A stretch of DNA of 51,358 nt from Burkholderiales bacterium (lineage in GTDB: Bacteria; Pseudomonadota; Gammaproteobacteria; Burkholderiales; Burkholderiaceae_C), in NCBI GenBank assembly GCA_016191995.1, contig JACPVA010000049.1, positions 1 through 51,358 on the forward strand. The letters are read 5' to 3'. Both the position numbers and the translations under genes were made by a program. The notes below the pieces were generated by a model, which worked only from the letters and a program-made list of their open reading frames with translations, ran no database searches and was not told where the DNA came from. Within the stretch, counting starts at the first letter, position 1. Each line of letters begins with the position of its first letter. This document shows, one piece after another, positions 27,655 to 37,343 of the stretch.

Positions 27655-28815
27655 GCGCGCCCGGTATAGCGCGCCATCGCGCCAGCAGTCGAGCTGCGCC
27701 GCGACATCGTGCAGCAGCCGCAGCCGCTCGCGCACATTGTGCTGCGCCATGCCGTGCCCCGCCGGCCCGGCCTGCTGCGGCACCGTATTGACGACCTGGA
27801 CCACCGCCTGGCCGTTGCGCACGCCCGCCTGCACCCACACGCGCGCAACCTCGGCCGCGGGCTCGACGCCGTGCCGCACCGCGTTCTCGACCAGCGGCTG
27901 CAGCATCAGCGGCGGCACGCGCGCGGCGCCGACGCCGGGCTCGATGTCCCAAGCCACCTGCATGCGCGATCCGAAGCGCAGCTGCTCGATCGCGAGGTAG
28001 CGCTGCGCGAGCTCGATCTCCTCGTCCAGCGACACCGACGCCCCGGCATCGGCGAGCGCGACGCGAAAGACCTGCGCCAGGTCCTCCAGCACCTGCTCGG
28101 CACGCTCGGGATCGACGCGCACCAGCGCCAGCGCAGTGTTCAGCGCATTGAACAGGAAATGCGGCCGGATGCGCGACTGCAGCTCGGCCAGCCGCACGCG
28201 CGCATCGACCGGCTGCCAGATGCGCGCGCGCAGGTCCAGCCAGGCCCACAGCAGCGCCGCGATGCCCGCGCCGGCGAGCAGCAGGCCCGCGAGCCGGACC
28301 GCGTCCAGCGCGAGCAGCTCGACCGCGGCCAGCGGCAAGGCCCCGAGCAGCGCCGCCATCGCTCCCAGCGCGAGCGCCGCGGCCGCGCGCAGCGCCGGCG
28401 CCGCCCGGCGCAGCGGTGCGCGCAGCGCGCAGACGACGACCAGCCAGGCCAGCGTTCCGGCCAGCCCGGCAAAGCCCGCACGTCCGGCCAGCGACGGCCA
28501 GGCCGCCGGCGCCGGCGCCGCCAGCAGCGTGCCGGCCAGCAGCACCACCTGCACCAGCAGCACCGCGCGCAGCGCGAGCGCGGGGTGGCAGACGTCGAAG
28601 GCGGTGGCGGCATGTGCATCGGCGCGCGCGCGCTCCTCGGCGCGCGGGTCGAAGCGCGACGCGGCGAAGGTGCTCGCGCCGGCCCGCGGCGCCTGCGCGC
28701 TCTCGGGCCACAGGCTCGCCGGGCGCGTCGCCGTATCGTCCAGCGTCGGCTGGAAGTCGGCCGGACGCGCGCCGGCACGGGCGGCGGCGTCGGGGTCGGC
28801 GGCGGGCGGTGGCAT
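27637..28815 (-). CDS. LytS/AlgZ-type sensor histidine kinase
   Basis: The 392-residue product (ATG at 28815; an upstream in-frame ATG would run across the argH start) has a long hydrophilic N-terminus. Three to four hydrophobic helices follow (about residues 90-205), then the His_kinase family core: [20 protein letters not shown] with the phosphoacceptor His, and the N box [17 protein letters not shown] short [16 protein letters not shown] segment stands in for the G boxes. It sits back-to-back with argH and upstream of the LytTR regulator, as algZ does. The signal sensed is unknown. Confidence 0.88.
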   Translation of the reverse strand: MPPPAADPDAAARAGARPADFQPTLDDTATRPASLWPESAQAPRAGASTFAASRFDPRAEERARADAHAATAFDVCHPALALRAVLLVQVVLLAGTLLAAPAPAAWPSLAGRAGFAGLAGTLAWLVVVCALRAPLRRAAPALRAAAALALGAMAALLGALPLAAVELLALDAVRLAGLLLAGAGIAALLWAWLDLRARIWQPVDARVRLAELQSRIRPHFLFNALNTALALVRVDPERAEQVLEDLAQVFRVALADAGASVSLDEEIELAQRYLAIEQLRFGSRMQVAWDIEPGVGAARVPPLMLQPLVENAVRHGVEPAAEVARVWVQAGVRNGQAVVQVVNTVPQQAGPAGHGMAQHNVRERLRLLHDVAAQLDCWRDGALYRARIVIPL

Positions 28816-28882
28816 CGGCGGCTTGCGGGGTGACGTCGGGGTCGGCGCCGATAATACGAAGCCCGCAACCACCCTCCCCCCG

Positions 28883-30280
<1,398 letters not shown>

Positions 30281-30491
30281 GGCGACGCCGCGTTCGATCG
30301 TCTCGGCGTCGACGCGGGTCGCTCTTTTTCCTCGCCTTCGGCGTTCGTGCGGCTCGCGCATGCCGACAGCGCGCGGGCCGAGGGCGGCGAGCATGGGTGA
30401 TGCGAGTCATCGGCGACCGAACGCACGATCGCACGAGATGTCGCAGGCTCAGGCGCGAGAAGGACCGAATCAGCGACAGCGCTGACTCGGA
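30281..30491. other. Convergent spacer between argH and the zinc-ribbon/MaoC gene
   Basis: 211 bases between two convergent stops. I see no gene and no clear terminator hairpin; the only feature is a short T-run at 30327-30331 on the plus strand. Confidence 0.5.
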
Positions 30492-31292
30492 TCAGGCGTC
30501 AGCCGGCCGACGCAGGATCATGTTCGCCGCCCGCATCGTCATCACCAGCTCGCCGTCCTGGTTGCGCACCTCGACCAGCGAACGCACGATGCCGCGGTCC
30601 GGGCGCGAGGCCGACGGCCGCGCGTCGAGCACCGTGACCCGCACCGAGAGCCGGTCGCCTGGGCGCACCGCATTCGGCCAGCGCAGCTCCTCCATCCCGG
30701 GCGACGCGATGCTCGACACCGGCGACAGGTAGCGCTGCGCGTACAGCCGCATCATCAGCCCCGCGGTGTGCCAGCCGCTGGCGATCAGCCCGCCGAAGGG
30801 CGATCGCGCGGCGGCCTCGGCGTCGGTGTGCATCGGCTGCGGGTCCCACAGGCGGCCGAAATGGACGATCTCGTCGGCGTCGACCTCGACGCTGCCGAGC
30901 TCGTGCACCGAGCCGGGGTGGTAGTCCTCGAACCAGCGTTCTTCCATCGCCTTCTCCATCGCCTTCTCCTCGACAAAGACGCCCGGGTGCAGCAAGGTCG
31001 GGAGAGTGACCGCCGGCGCCGCCTGGCCGGAGCCAGCGGCCCGCGCTGCCGCCGGACCACAACCAGCGGCCAGCGTCGGCGCCGCGCCGGTACCGGCCGC
31101 CGGCGCCGTCTCGGCCGCGGCCAGCCCGCGCCGCGCCTGGTAGGCCGCCAGCGCCGCGTGGAAGGCCTGCACGTCTTCGGGCGGCACCGGCTCGCCGCAT
31201 TCGTAGCAGGCGCCGGTCATGCGGTCGAACCAGCGGCAGCCGCAGGCGTTGCAGGCCAGCTCGGGGGCGCCGGCGGGGTTGTCGAAGATCAT
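30492..31292 (-). CDS. Zinc-ribbon / MaoC hot-dog dehydratase-like fusion
   Basis: The 266-residue product joins two parts. Residues ~12-40 form a zinc ribbon (ACNACGCRWFDRMTGACYEC, with CxxCxC and CxxC). After an Ala/Gly/Pro-rich linker (about 55-105), a MaoC-type hot-dog domain follows (ERWFEDYHPGSVHELGSVEV, then IVHFGRLWDPQPMHTDAEAA and FGGLIASGWHTAGLMMRLYA). The DPQPMHxD...FGGLIASGWH pattern is the R-hydratase 2-type active site of enoyl-CoA hydratases. It could act on an unsaturated acyl-CoA, with the ribbon as a docking or DUF35-like element. The start overlaps the preceding 148-residue gene as ATGA. The Met-Glu-Lys repeat at ~110 might alternatively mark the start of a separate MaoC protein. 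Confidence 0.82.
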   Translation of the reverse strand: MIFDNPAGAPELACNACGCRWFDRMTGACYECGEPVPPEDVQAFHAALAAYQARRGLAAAETAPAAGTGAAPTLAAGCGPAAARAAGSGQAAPAVTLPTLLHPGVFVEEKAMEKAMEERWFEDYHPGSVHELGSVEVDADEIVHFGRLWDPQPMHTDAEAAARSPFGGLIASGWHTAGLMMRLYAQRYLSPVSSIASPGMEELRWPNAVRPGDRLSVRVTVLDARPSASRPDRGIVRSLVEVRNQDGELVMTMRAANMILRRPADA

Positions 31293-31735
31293 CGGCAAGC
31301 CCCCATGAAGGCCAGACCCAGCGCCTCGAGGAAGTCCTCGCAGCCGTCGTCGACCAGCCGCGCGCGCGGCACCAGCACATAGAGCAGCATCGTGCCGCCG
31401 CGCAGCGCGAGCTTCATCGCCCCCAGAGCCTGCGCCGGCAGCCGCGCGTGCACCGACTCCAGCGCGCCCGGCGCGGCGACGAACAGCACCGCGACGCCGG
31501 CCGACGCAAATCCTTCGAAGCGCCGGTGCCCGACATGCATCGCGCCGTCGCGGCGCTCCCAGACCATCATCTCGCCATGACCGCCGGCATCGGCCACCGC
31601 GCGCGCGACGATGCCGATCGCGGTGCCGTCGGCCCATTGATCGAACAGCGCACGCTCGCGCTGCAGCATCGCGGCCCAGCCGGCGTCGTCGGTCCAGGCC
31701 TCGCCGTCAGATCCGCGCACCGAGCCGGAAGCCAT
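31289..31735 (-). CDS. Unrecognised 148-residue protein in the enoate-reductase operon
   Basis: I do not recognise this soluble protein. It begins MASGSVRGSDGEAWTDDAGW, is acidic and Trp-bearing at the N-terminus (LQRERALFDQWADGTAIGIV), and has an apparent alpha/beta pattern (MMVWERRDGAMHVGHRRFEG, VAVLFVAAPGALESVHARLP, TMLLYVLVPRARLVDDG). There is no signal peptide or membrane helix. Its first 29 bases overlap the reductase gene and its stop overlaps the zinc-ribbon/MaoC start as ATGA. Fixed placement and overlaps on both sides argue for a working partner in the same pathway. Confidence 0.7.
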   Translation of the reverse strand: MASGSVRGSDGEAWTDDAGWAAMLQRERALFDQWADGTAIGIVARAVADAGGHGEMMVWERRDGAMHVGHRRFEGFASAGVAVLFVAAPGALESVHARLPAQALGAMKLALRGGTMLLYVLVPRARLVDDGCEDFLEALGLAFMGACR

Positions 31736-33668
31736 CGTGGATCGCCTGCGTCAGCCCGCGCGGCACCAGCGCGTCGCCGCAGCCATGCAGCTCGTCGATC
31801 ATCCACTCCAGCTCGTGGAACAGCTCCTGGTTCGGCCTGCGCTCGCCGGCGGCGATCACGGTGTCGGCCGGCAGCAGCGTCTGGCTGCCGTCGGCCGCCG
31901 CCACGCGCACGCCGCCGTCGCCGATCGCCAGCACGCGCGTGCTCGTCAGCACCGGGATGCCGAGCTCCTCGATCCACGCCGTGTGGCGCCACTTGAACGA
32001 CGGCATGACATCGCCGGCGATGCGTTTGGCCGGCTCGACCACCGTCACCTCGCGCCCTTCGCGGTGCTTCAACGCCTCGGCCAGCGTCAGCCCGATCTTG
32101 CCGCCACCGAGGACGACGACGCGCTGCCCCGGCACGACGCGGCCGGCGGCGACCTCGGCGGCGTCGACCAGCAGCCCTGGCTGCGTCGGCGCCGGCAGCG
32201 CCGCGTGGTCGACGCGCGCGCCGGTGGCGACGACGGCGGCGTCGTACTGGTGCAGCATGCCGCGCATCGCCTTCGGGTCGATCGTCGACCGCAGCCGCAG
32301 CTCGATATTCAGCGCCTGCGCCATATGGCGGTAGTAGTCGACGACGCTCATCAGGTCGTCGCTGTTGGCCAGGTCGTGCTTCGCATAGCCCGCCAGCGAG
32401 CCGCCGACCTCGTCGCCGCGCTCGAAGACGGTCACCGCGTGCCCGCGCCGCGCGGCGGTGATCGCGCACTCCATGCCCGACGGGCCGGCGCCGATGACCA
32501 TGATCTTCTTCGGCGCCACCGCCGGCTGCAGCTGGTAGGCCGGGTCGTACTCGTGGCCGAGCTGCGGGTTCATCGTGCAGGTGTACGGCAGGTCGCGGAA
32601 CAACCGCGACAGGCAGTTCAGCGACCCGATGCAGCGCCGCACCTCCTTCATGCGCCCGGCGGCCGCCTTGCGCACCAGGTCGGGGTCGGCGAGCAGCGGG
32701 CGGCAGACCTCCCAGAAGTCGAAGTCGCCGTCCGCGATGCACTGGTCGGCCATCGCCGGGTCGGGCAGCCGGTTGCCGAAGGTGATCGGGGTGGCCGGCA
32801 GCAGCTGCTTGGCGCGGCGCGCGAGGTGGTTCCAGTGCCCGGGCGGGATGTCGCGCCCGATCGACGACTCGGGCGCCTCCTGCCAGCCGACGGTGACGCT
32901 GATCATGTCGACGCCGCGCTCGGCGGCCATCTGCATCAGCTCGAAGCACTCGTCCTCGGTATTGCCGCCCCAGCGGTCCATCAGCTCGGCGCCGTTGAGC
33001 CGGATCACCAGCGGTGCGTCGCCCTGCGCCTGCTTGATGGCGTCGATCAGCTCGCACATGAAGCGGCCACGGTTCTTCAGCGAGCCGCCATACTCGTCGC
33101 TGCGGCGATTCGTGAACCGGGAGTTGAAGTTCGCCAGCAGGTAGCCCATGAAGCTGGTGACCTCGGTGCCGTCGAAGCCGGCCTTCAGCGCGCGCCTGGC
33201 GGCGTCGGCGTGCTGGGCGATGGTCTCGCGGATCTGCTCCTTCGTGACCTCGCGCGGTGGGCGGAAGTGCGGCAGCGTCTGCGGCACGACCGACGGCTGG
33301 ATGCAGTAGCCCAGGTCGATGCCGCCGTAGCGCCCGGCGTGCAGGATCTGCTGGATCGCGACCGCGCCGGCGGCGTGGATCCAGCCGGCTATTCTCTCGA
33401 ACTGCGGCAGGAAGCGGTCGTCGTGCAGCGCGACCTGGCGGAAGTAGGCCTTGCCCTCGCCCAGCGGGTCCGGGTAGGCGCCCTGGTTGGTGATGATCCC
33501 GCAGTCGGTGCCTGCGATGACCTGCATGCGGCCGAGCTCGCGCACCGTGATCGTGCCGTCGCGCTCGTTGTAGTTCGACACACAGCAGGCCCCGTACTTG
33601 ATGCGGTTGCGCACCGCGAGCTTGCCCCAGGTCGTGGGTTCGAAGAGTCGGCTCAGGGCCTGCGTCAT
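31707..33668 (-). CDS. FMN/FAD/Fe-S enoate reductase, 2,4-dienoyl-CoA reductase-like, divergent
   Basis: The 653-residue product has the three-part layout of FadH, 2-enoate reductase and trimethylamine dehydrogenase. It has an old-yellow-enzyme FMN barrel (residues 1 to ~350; ILHAGRYGG, MGYLLANFNSRFTNRRSDEY), an Fe-S segment (~345-370), and an NAD(P)H/FAD domain (KKIMVIGAGPSGMECAITAA, then VVVLGGGKIGLTLAEAL). Two key places deviate. The cluster motif is RCIGSLNCLSRL...YTCTMNP, lacking the second Cys of CIGCNQxC and one residue shorter. The FadH catalytic WHEA is WQEA, while the catalytic Tyr (MGYLL) is kept. The start overlaps the cysteine desulfurase stop as ATGA. Substrate unknown; probably an enoyl-CoA or related unsaturated acid. 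Confidence 0.88.
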   Translation of the reverse strand: MTQALSRLFEPTTWGKLAVRNRIKYGACCVSNYNERDGTITVRELGRMQVIAGTDCGIITNQGAYPDPLGEGKAYFRQVALHDDRFLPQFERIAGWIHAAGAVAIQQILHAGRYGGIDLGYCIQPSVVPQTLPHFRPPREVTKEQIRETIAQHADAARRALKAGFDGTEVTSFMGYLLANFNSRFTNRRSDEYGGSLKNRGRFMCELIDAIKQAQGDAPLVIRLNGAELMDRWGGNTEDECFELMQMAAERGVDMISVTVGWQEAPESSIGRDIPPGHWNHLARRAKQLLPATPITFGNRLPDPAMADQCIADGDFDFWEVCRPLLADPDLVRKAAAGRMKEVRRCIGSLNCLSRLFRDLPYTCTMNPQLGHEYDPAYQLQPAVAPKKIMVIGAGPSGMECAITAARRGHAVTVFERGDEVGGSLAGYAKHDLANSDDLMSVVDYYRHMAQALNIELRLRSTIDPKAMRGMLHQYDAAVVATGARVDHAALPAPTQPGLLVDAAEVAAGRVVPGQRVVVLGGGKIGLTLAEALKHREGREVTVVEPAKRIAGDVMPSFKWRHTAWIEELGIPVLTSTRVLAIGDGGVRVAAADGSQTLLPADTVIAAGERRPNQELFHELEWMIDELHGCGDALVPRGLTQAIHDGFRLGARI

Positions 33669-34846
33669 GTCGGTCCTCTTGCTGGTGGGGAATGCAAGGT
33701 CGATGCGCGCAACCGCGCGACCGCGTGCACGACGGCATCGCCGGCGGCGTCGATCTCGGCCTCGGTATTGCCGCGGCCCAGCCCGAAGCGCAGCGCCGCG
33801 CGCACCTGCCCGGGTTCGGCGGCGCCGATCGCCTGCAGCACGTGCGACGGCCGCGCGCTGCCGCTGGCACAGGCCGCACCGGCGGAGACCGCGATGCCGT
33901 CCAGCGCCAGCAGCAGCGCGTCGGCCTCGACGCCGGCGATGCCGACGTTCAGGTTGCCCGGCAGCCGCTGCGTCGGGTGGCCGTGCAGCAGCAGACCGGC
34001 TATGCCGGCGGCCAGCCGCGCCCACAGCCGGTCGCGCAGCCGGCACAGCCGGGCCGACTCGGCCTCGCGCTCGGCGACCGCGATCGTGCACGCGACGGCC
34101 AGGCCGACGATGCCGGGGACGTTCAGCGTCCCCGGGCGCAGCCCGCGCTCCTGCCCGCCGCCTTCCATCAGCGGCAGCGGCTCGACGCGGCGCGGCCGGC
34201 TGCGCAGATAGAGCATGCCGCAGCCCTTGGGGCCGTGGATCTTGTGCGCCGAAAGCGCCAGCGCGTCGATATCGAGCGCCTGCACGTCCAGCGCCACGCG
34301 GCCGATCGCCTGCGTCGCGTCGACGTGCAGCAGCGCGCCGGCGGCGCGCACCGCGGGCGCGATCTCGGCCAGCGGCTGCACGGTCCCGATCTCGTTGTTG
34401 GCCGCCATCACCGACACGAGCAGCGTATCCGGCCGCAGCGCGGCGGCCAGCCGCTGCGGGTCGACGAGGCCGTCGCGGTCGACCGGCAGCACCGTCAGCG
34501 CCCAGCCCTCGCGCTCCAGCCGGCGGCAGGTGTCGAGCACCGAGCGGTGCTCGATCGCCGTCGTCAGCAGCGGCGCACCCGGCCGCGCTCGCGCAAGACC
34601 CTGCAGCGCGATCGCGTTCGACTCGGTCGCACCGCTGGTGAAGACGATCTCGCTGGCGCGCGCGCCGATCGCCGCGGCGACCTGCTCGCGCGCGTCCTCG
34701 ACCGCGGCCCAGGCACGCCGGCCCCAGGCGTGGCTGCGGTTGGCCGGGTTGCCGTAATCCTCGCGCAGCCACGGCAGCATGGCGTCGAGCACGCGCGCAT
34801 CCAGCGGCGTCGTCGAATGGTGGTCGAGGTAGATCGGCGGGATCAT
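33665..34846 (-). CDS. Cysteine desulfurase (IscS/NifS family)
   Basis: The 393-residue PLP enzyme converts cysteine to alanine and hands sulfur to Fe-S or thiolation partners. Features: YLDHHSTTPLDARVLDAMLP, the FTSGATESNAIALQG loop, TTAIEHRSVLDTCRRLEREG, the PLP lysine in ALSAHKIHGPKGCGMLYL, and the catalytic cysteine loop VSAGAACASGSARPSHVLQA. The start MIPPIYLDHH is typical. It is not in an isc or suf cluster; its stop overlaps the start of the Fe-S flavin reductase (ATGA). This is strong evidence that it serves that enzyme, by inference. It is divergent from dinB across 86 bases. Confidence 0.92.
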   Translation of the reverse strand: MIPPIYLDHHSTTPLDARVLDAMLPWLREDYGNPANRSHAWGRRAWAAVEDAREQVAAAIGARASEIVFTSGATESNAIALQGLARARPGAPLLTTAIEHRSVLDTCRRLEREGWALTVLPVDRDGLVDPQRLAAALRPDTLLVSVMAANNEIGTVQPLAEIAPAVRAAGALLHVDATQAIGRVALDVQALDIDALALSAHKIHGPKGCGMLYLRSRPRRVEPLPLMEGGGQERGLRPGTLNVPGIVGLAVACTIAVAEREAESARLCRLRDRLWARLAAGIAGLLLHGHPTQRLPGNLNVGIAGVEADALLLALDGIAVSAGAACASGSARPSHVLQAIGAAEPGQVRAALRFGLGRGNTEAEIDAAGDAVVHAVARLRASTLHSPPARGPT

Positions 34847-34932
34847 CGGGATGCGGCGCGCGCGGCATCGGTGCGGCGCCGGGCCACAGCATAACGGCCG
34901 CGGTCGATCGACAGCCCCGTCGCCGCCGCACA

Positions 34933-36081
34933 ATGCGCGCGCCCACCATGCCCGCGCGCCGCTGGATCGCCCACCTCGACATGGACGCATTCTTCGCGTC
35001 GGTCGAGCTGCTGCGCTACCCCGAGCTCGCGCGCGAGCCGGTCGTCGTCGGCGGCGGCCGGCGCTACGCACCGCAGACGCTGCCCGACGGCACGCGCCGC
35101 TTCGCGCGGCTGCGCGACTACGCCGGCCGCGGCGTCGCGACGACCGCGACCTACCCCGCGCGGCGCTTCGGCGTGCACTCCGGCATCGGGCTGATGAAGG
35201 CCGCCGCCCTCGCCCCCGATGCGGTCCTGCTGCCGCCGGACTTCGACCAGTACAAGCTGTACTCGCGGCGCTTCAAGGACGCGGTGGCGGCGATCGCGCC
35301 GGTGATCGAGGACCGCGGCATCGACGAGATCTATATCGACCTCAGCGAGGTGCCGGGCGCACAGGATGCGGTCGGCCACGACCCCTACGGCGGCGTGCGC
35401 GCGATCGCGCAGGAGATCCGCAACAACGTCCGCCGCGCGACCGGCCTGAGCTGCTCGATCGGGGTGACGCCGAACAAGCTGCTGGCCAAGCTCGCCAGCG
35501 AGCTCGACAAGCCCGACGGGCTGACGCTGCTGACGCACGAGGACCTGCCGGCGCGCATCTGGCCGCTGCCGGTGCGGCGCATCAACGGCATCGGGCCGAA
35601 GGCGGGTGCGAAGCTCGCCGCGCTGGGCATCGCGACGATCGGCGAGCTCGCCGCGCGCGACCCGGCCGATCTCGTCGAGCGCTTCGGCGCCGGCACCGGC
35701 CGCTGGCTGCACGAGGCCGCTCTCGGCATCGACGACCGCCCGGTCGTCACGCACCACGAGCCGGTCTCGATCAGCCGCGAGACGACCTTCGAGCGCGACC
35801 TGCACGCGGTGCGCGACCGCGGCCTGCTCGGCGCGCAGCTGACCGCGCTGTGCGAGCGCGTCGCCGCCGACCTTCGGCACCAGGGCTACGCCGGGCGCAC
35901 GATCGGCATCAAGCTGCGCTACGACGACTTCCGCACCGTCACGCGCGACCTGACGCTGCCTTGCGCTGTCGCCGACGCGGCAGCGATCCGAGCCGCCGCA
36001 GGGCAGTGCCTGAAGCGCGTCGATCTGGCGCGCCCGCTGCGGCTGCTGGGGGTGCGCGCGGCCGGTCTCGCGCGCGCCTGA
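34933..36081 (+). CDS. dinB: DNA polymerase IV (Y-family)
   Basis: DinB is an error-prone translesion polymerase. The 382-residue product has the catalytic Asp in HLDMDAFFASVELLRYPELA and the DE pair in RGIDEIYIDLSEVPG. The thumb helix-hairpin-helix is INGIGPKAGAKLAALGI and the little-finger part is SRETTFERDLHAV. An ATG 15 bases in (MPARRWIAHLD) is an alternative start; neither has a clear ribosome binding site. The protein ends LLGVRAAGLARA with no obvious C-terminal sliding-clamp motif. No lexA box was identified in the 86-base divergent gap. Confidence 0.92.
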   Translation: MRAPTMPARRWIAHLDMDAFFASVELLRYPELAREPVVVGGGRRYAPQTLPDGTRRFARLRDYAGRGVATTATYPARRFGVHSGIGLMKAAALAPDAVLLPPDFDQYKLYSRRFKDAVAAIAPVIEDRGIDEIYIDLSEVPGAQDAVGHDPYGGVRAIAQEIRNNVRRATGLSCSIGVTPNKLLAKLASELDKPDGLTLLTHEDLPARIWPLPVRRINGIGPKAGAKLAALGIATIGELAARDPADLVERFGAGTGRWLHEAALGIDDRPVVTHHEPVSISRETTFERDLHAVRDRGLLGAQLTALCERVAADLRHQGYAGRTIGIKLRYDDFRTVTRDLTLPCAVADAAAIRAAAGQCLKRVDLARPLRLLGVRAAGLARA

Positions 36082-36265
36082 TGCCCGATGTGCGCACCGG
36101 GCCGCTCCCGAGCGCTCACCCCGGCGCGCGCAGGGCGACAGGGCGGTACCGTGAAAGGCGGCGGACGCGTCTCAGGGATTCCCCGCCCGCAATGGGACGC
36201 GGCGCCGCCTAAAATGGTATTTGGTTGCAGGAATCGTCCCACCCCCCCTTGACGGAGTCTTACGC

Positions 36266-37294
36266 ATGCATCGCCCCCGCCGCCTCGCCCTTGCCACCGC
36301 GGCCGCCTGCGCGCTCGCTGCCGCGCTTCCGGCCGCCGCCCAGGACAAGCCGGTCGAGCTGAAGTTCGCGCACTGGCTGCCGGCCAACCACCCGCTGGCG
36401 CGCACCGGCTTCCTGCCCTGGGCCAAGTCGGTCGAGCAGGCCTCGGGCGGCAGCATCAAGATCGCGATCTTCCCCGCTCAGCAGCTCGGCAAGGCGCCCG
36501 ACCACTACGACATGGCGCGCGACGGCATCGCCGACATGACCTGGGTGAACCCGGGCTACCAGGCCGGCCGCTTCCCGATCTACTCCGCCGGCGAGCTGCC
36601 CTTCCTGCACGACAAGCCCGGCCCGGCGTCGCAGGCGCTGGACGCCTGGTACCGCGACTATGTCGGCCAGGAGATGAAGGACGTGCAGTTCTGCTTCGCC
36701 CACCTGCATGTCGGCACCTTCCACTCGAAGGCGCCGATCACCGACCCGGCGCAGATCAAGGGCATGAAGATCCGCCCCGCCAACGGCACCGTGGCGCAGA
36801 TGGTCAACGTGCTGGGCGGCACCAGCGTGCAGGTCTCGGCCCCGGAGGCGCGCGACGCGCTGGCCAAGGGCGTGGCCGACGCGATCACCTTCCCGTGGAA
36901 CTCGATCATCTCGTTCGGCATCGACAAGGTCGTCAACCACCACACCGACATGCGGCTGTATGCCGCGACCTTCGTCTGGGTCATGAACAAGGGCTTCTAC
37001 CAGCGGCTCGCGCCGGCGCAGAAGAAGGTCATCGACGACCACTGCAACAACGACTGGGCCAAGCGCGTCGGCACCGACTGGGGCGACGACGAGGACACCG
37101 GGCGCCAGAAGCTGATCGAGAAAGGCGGCCACACGATCGTGCCGATGAGCAAGGCGCAGATCGACGCCTGGCGCGCGGCGACCGCGCCGGTGGTCGACCG
37201 CTGGCTGGAGTCGGTCAAGCCGACTGGGATCGACGGGCGCAAGGCGCTGGACGCGCTGAAGGCGCAGCTGCAGCGCACCGGCGGCGCCTACTGA
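36266..37294 (+). CDS. TRAP transporter solute-binding protein (DctP family)
   Basis: The 342-residue product is a periplasmic binding protein with a clear signal peptide (RRLALATAAACALAAALPAA, cleavage near AAAQD). Mature family features include ELKFAHWLPANHPLARTGFL, the GMKIRPANGTVAQMVNVLGG carboxylate-binding segment (the Arg contacts the substrate carboxylate) and DAITFPWNSIISFG. GGAG lies about eight bases upstream of the ATG at 36266; an upstream in-frame start lacks such support. It is followed by DctQ and DctM subunits and an FMN hydroxy-acid dehydrogenase, which suggests a 2-hydroxy-carboxylate such as lactate as ligand. That substrate is an inference. Confidence 0.9.
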   Translation: MHRPRRLALATAAACALAAALPAAAQDKPVELKFAHWLPANHPLARTGFLPWAKSVEQASGGSIKIAIFPAQQLGKAPDHYDMARDGIADMTWVNPGYQAGRFPIYSAGELPFLHDKPGPASQALDAWYRDYVGQEMKDVQFCFAHLHVGTFHSKAPITDPAQIKGMKIRPANGTVAQMVNVLGGTSVQVSAPEARDALAKGVADAITFPWNSIISFGIDKVVNHHTDMRLYAATFVWVMNKGFYQRLAPAQKKVIDDHCNNDWAKRVGTDWGDDEDTGRQKLIEKGGHTIVPMSKAQIDAWRAATAPVVDRWLESVKPTGIDGRKALDALKAQLQRTGGAY

Positions 37295-37343
37295 ACACGG
37301 TCGGTGCACGCACCACCGCGGCGCGCGCACCCCGAAGCCCACG

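Noticed and set aside
33665..34846. Housekeeping IscS of an isc operon
   Set aside because: No iscR, iscU, iscA, hscA or fdx gene is adjacent; the gene overlaps a metabolic Fe-S reductase instead.
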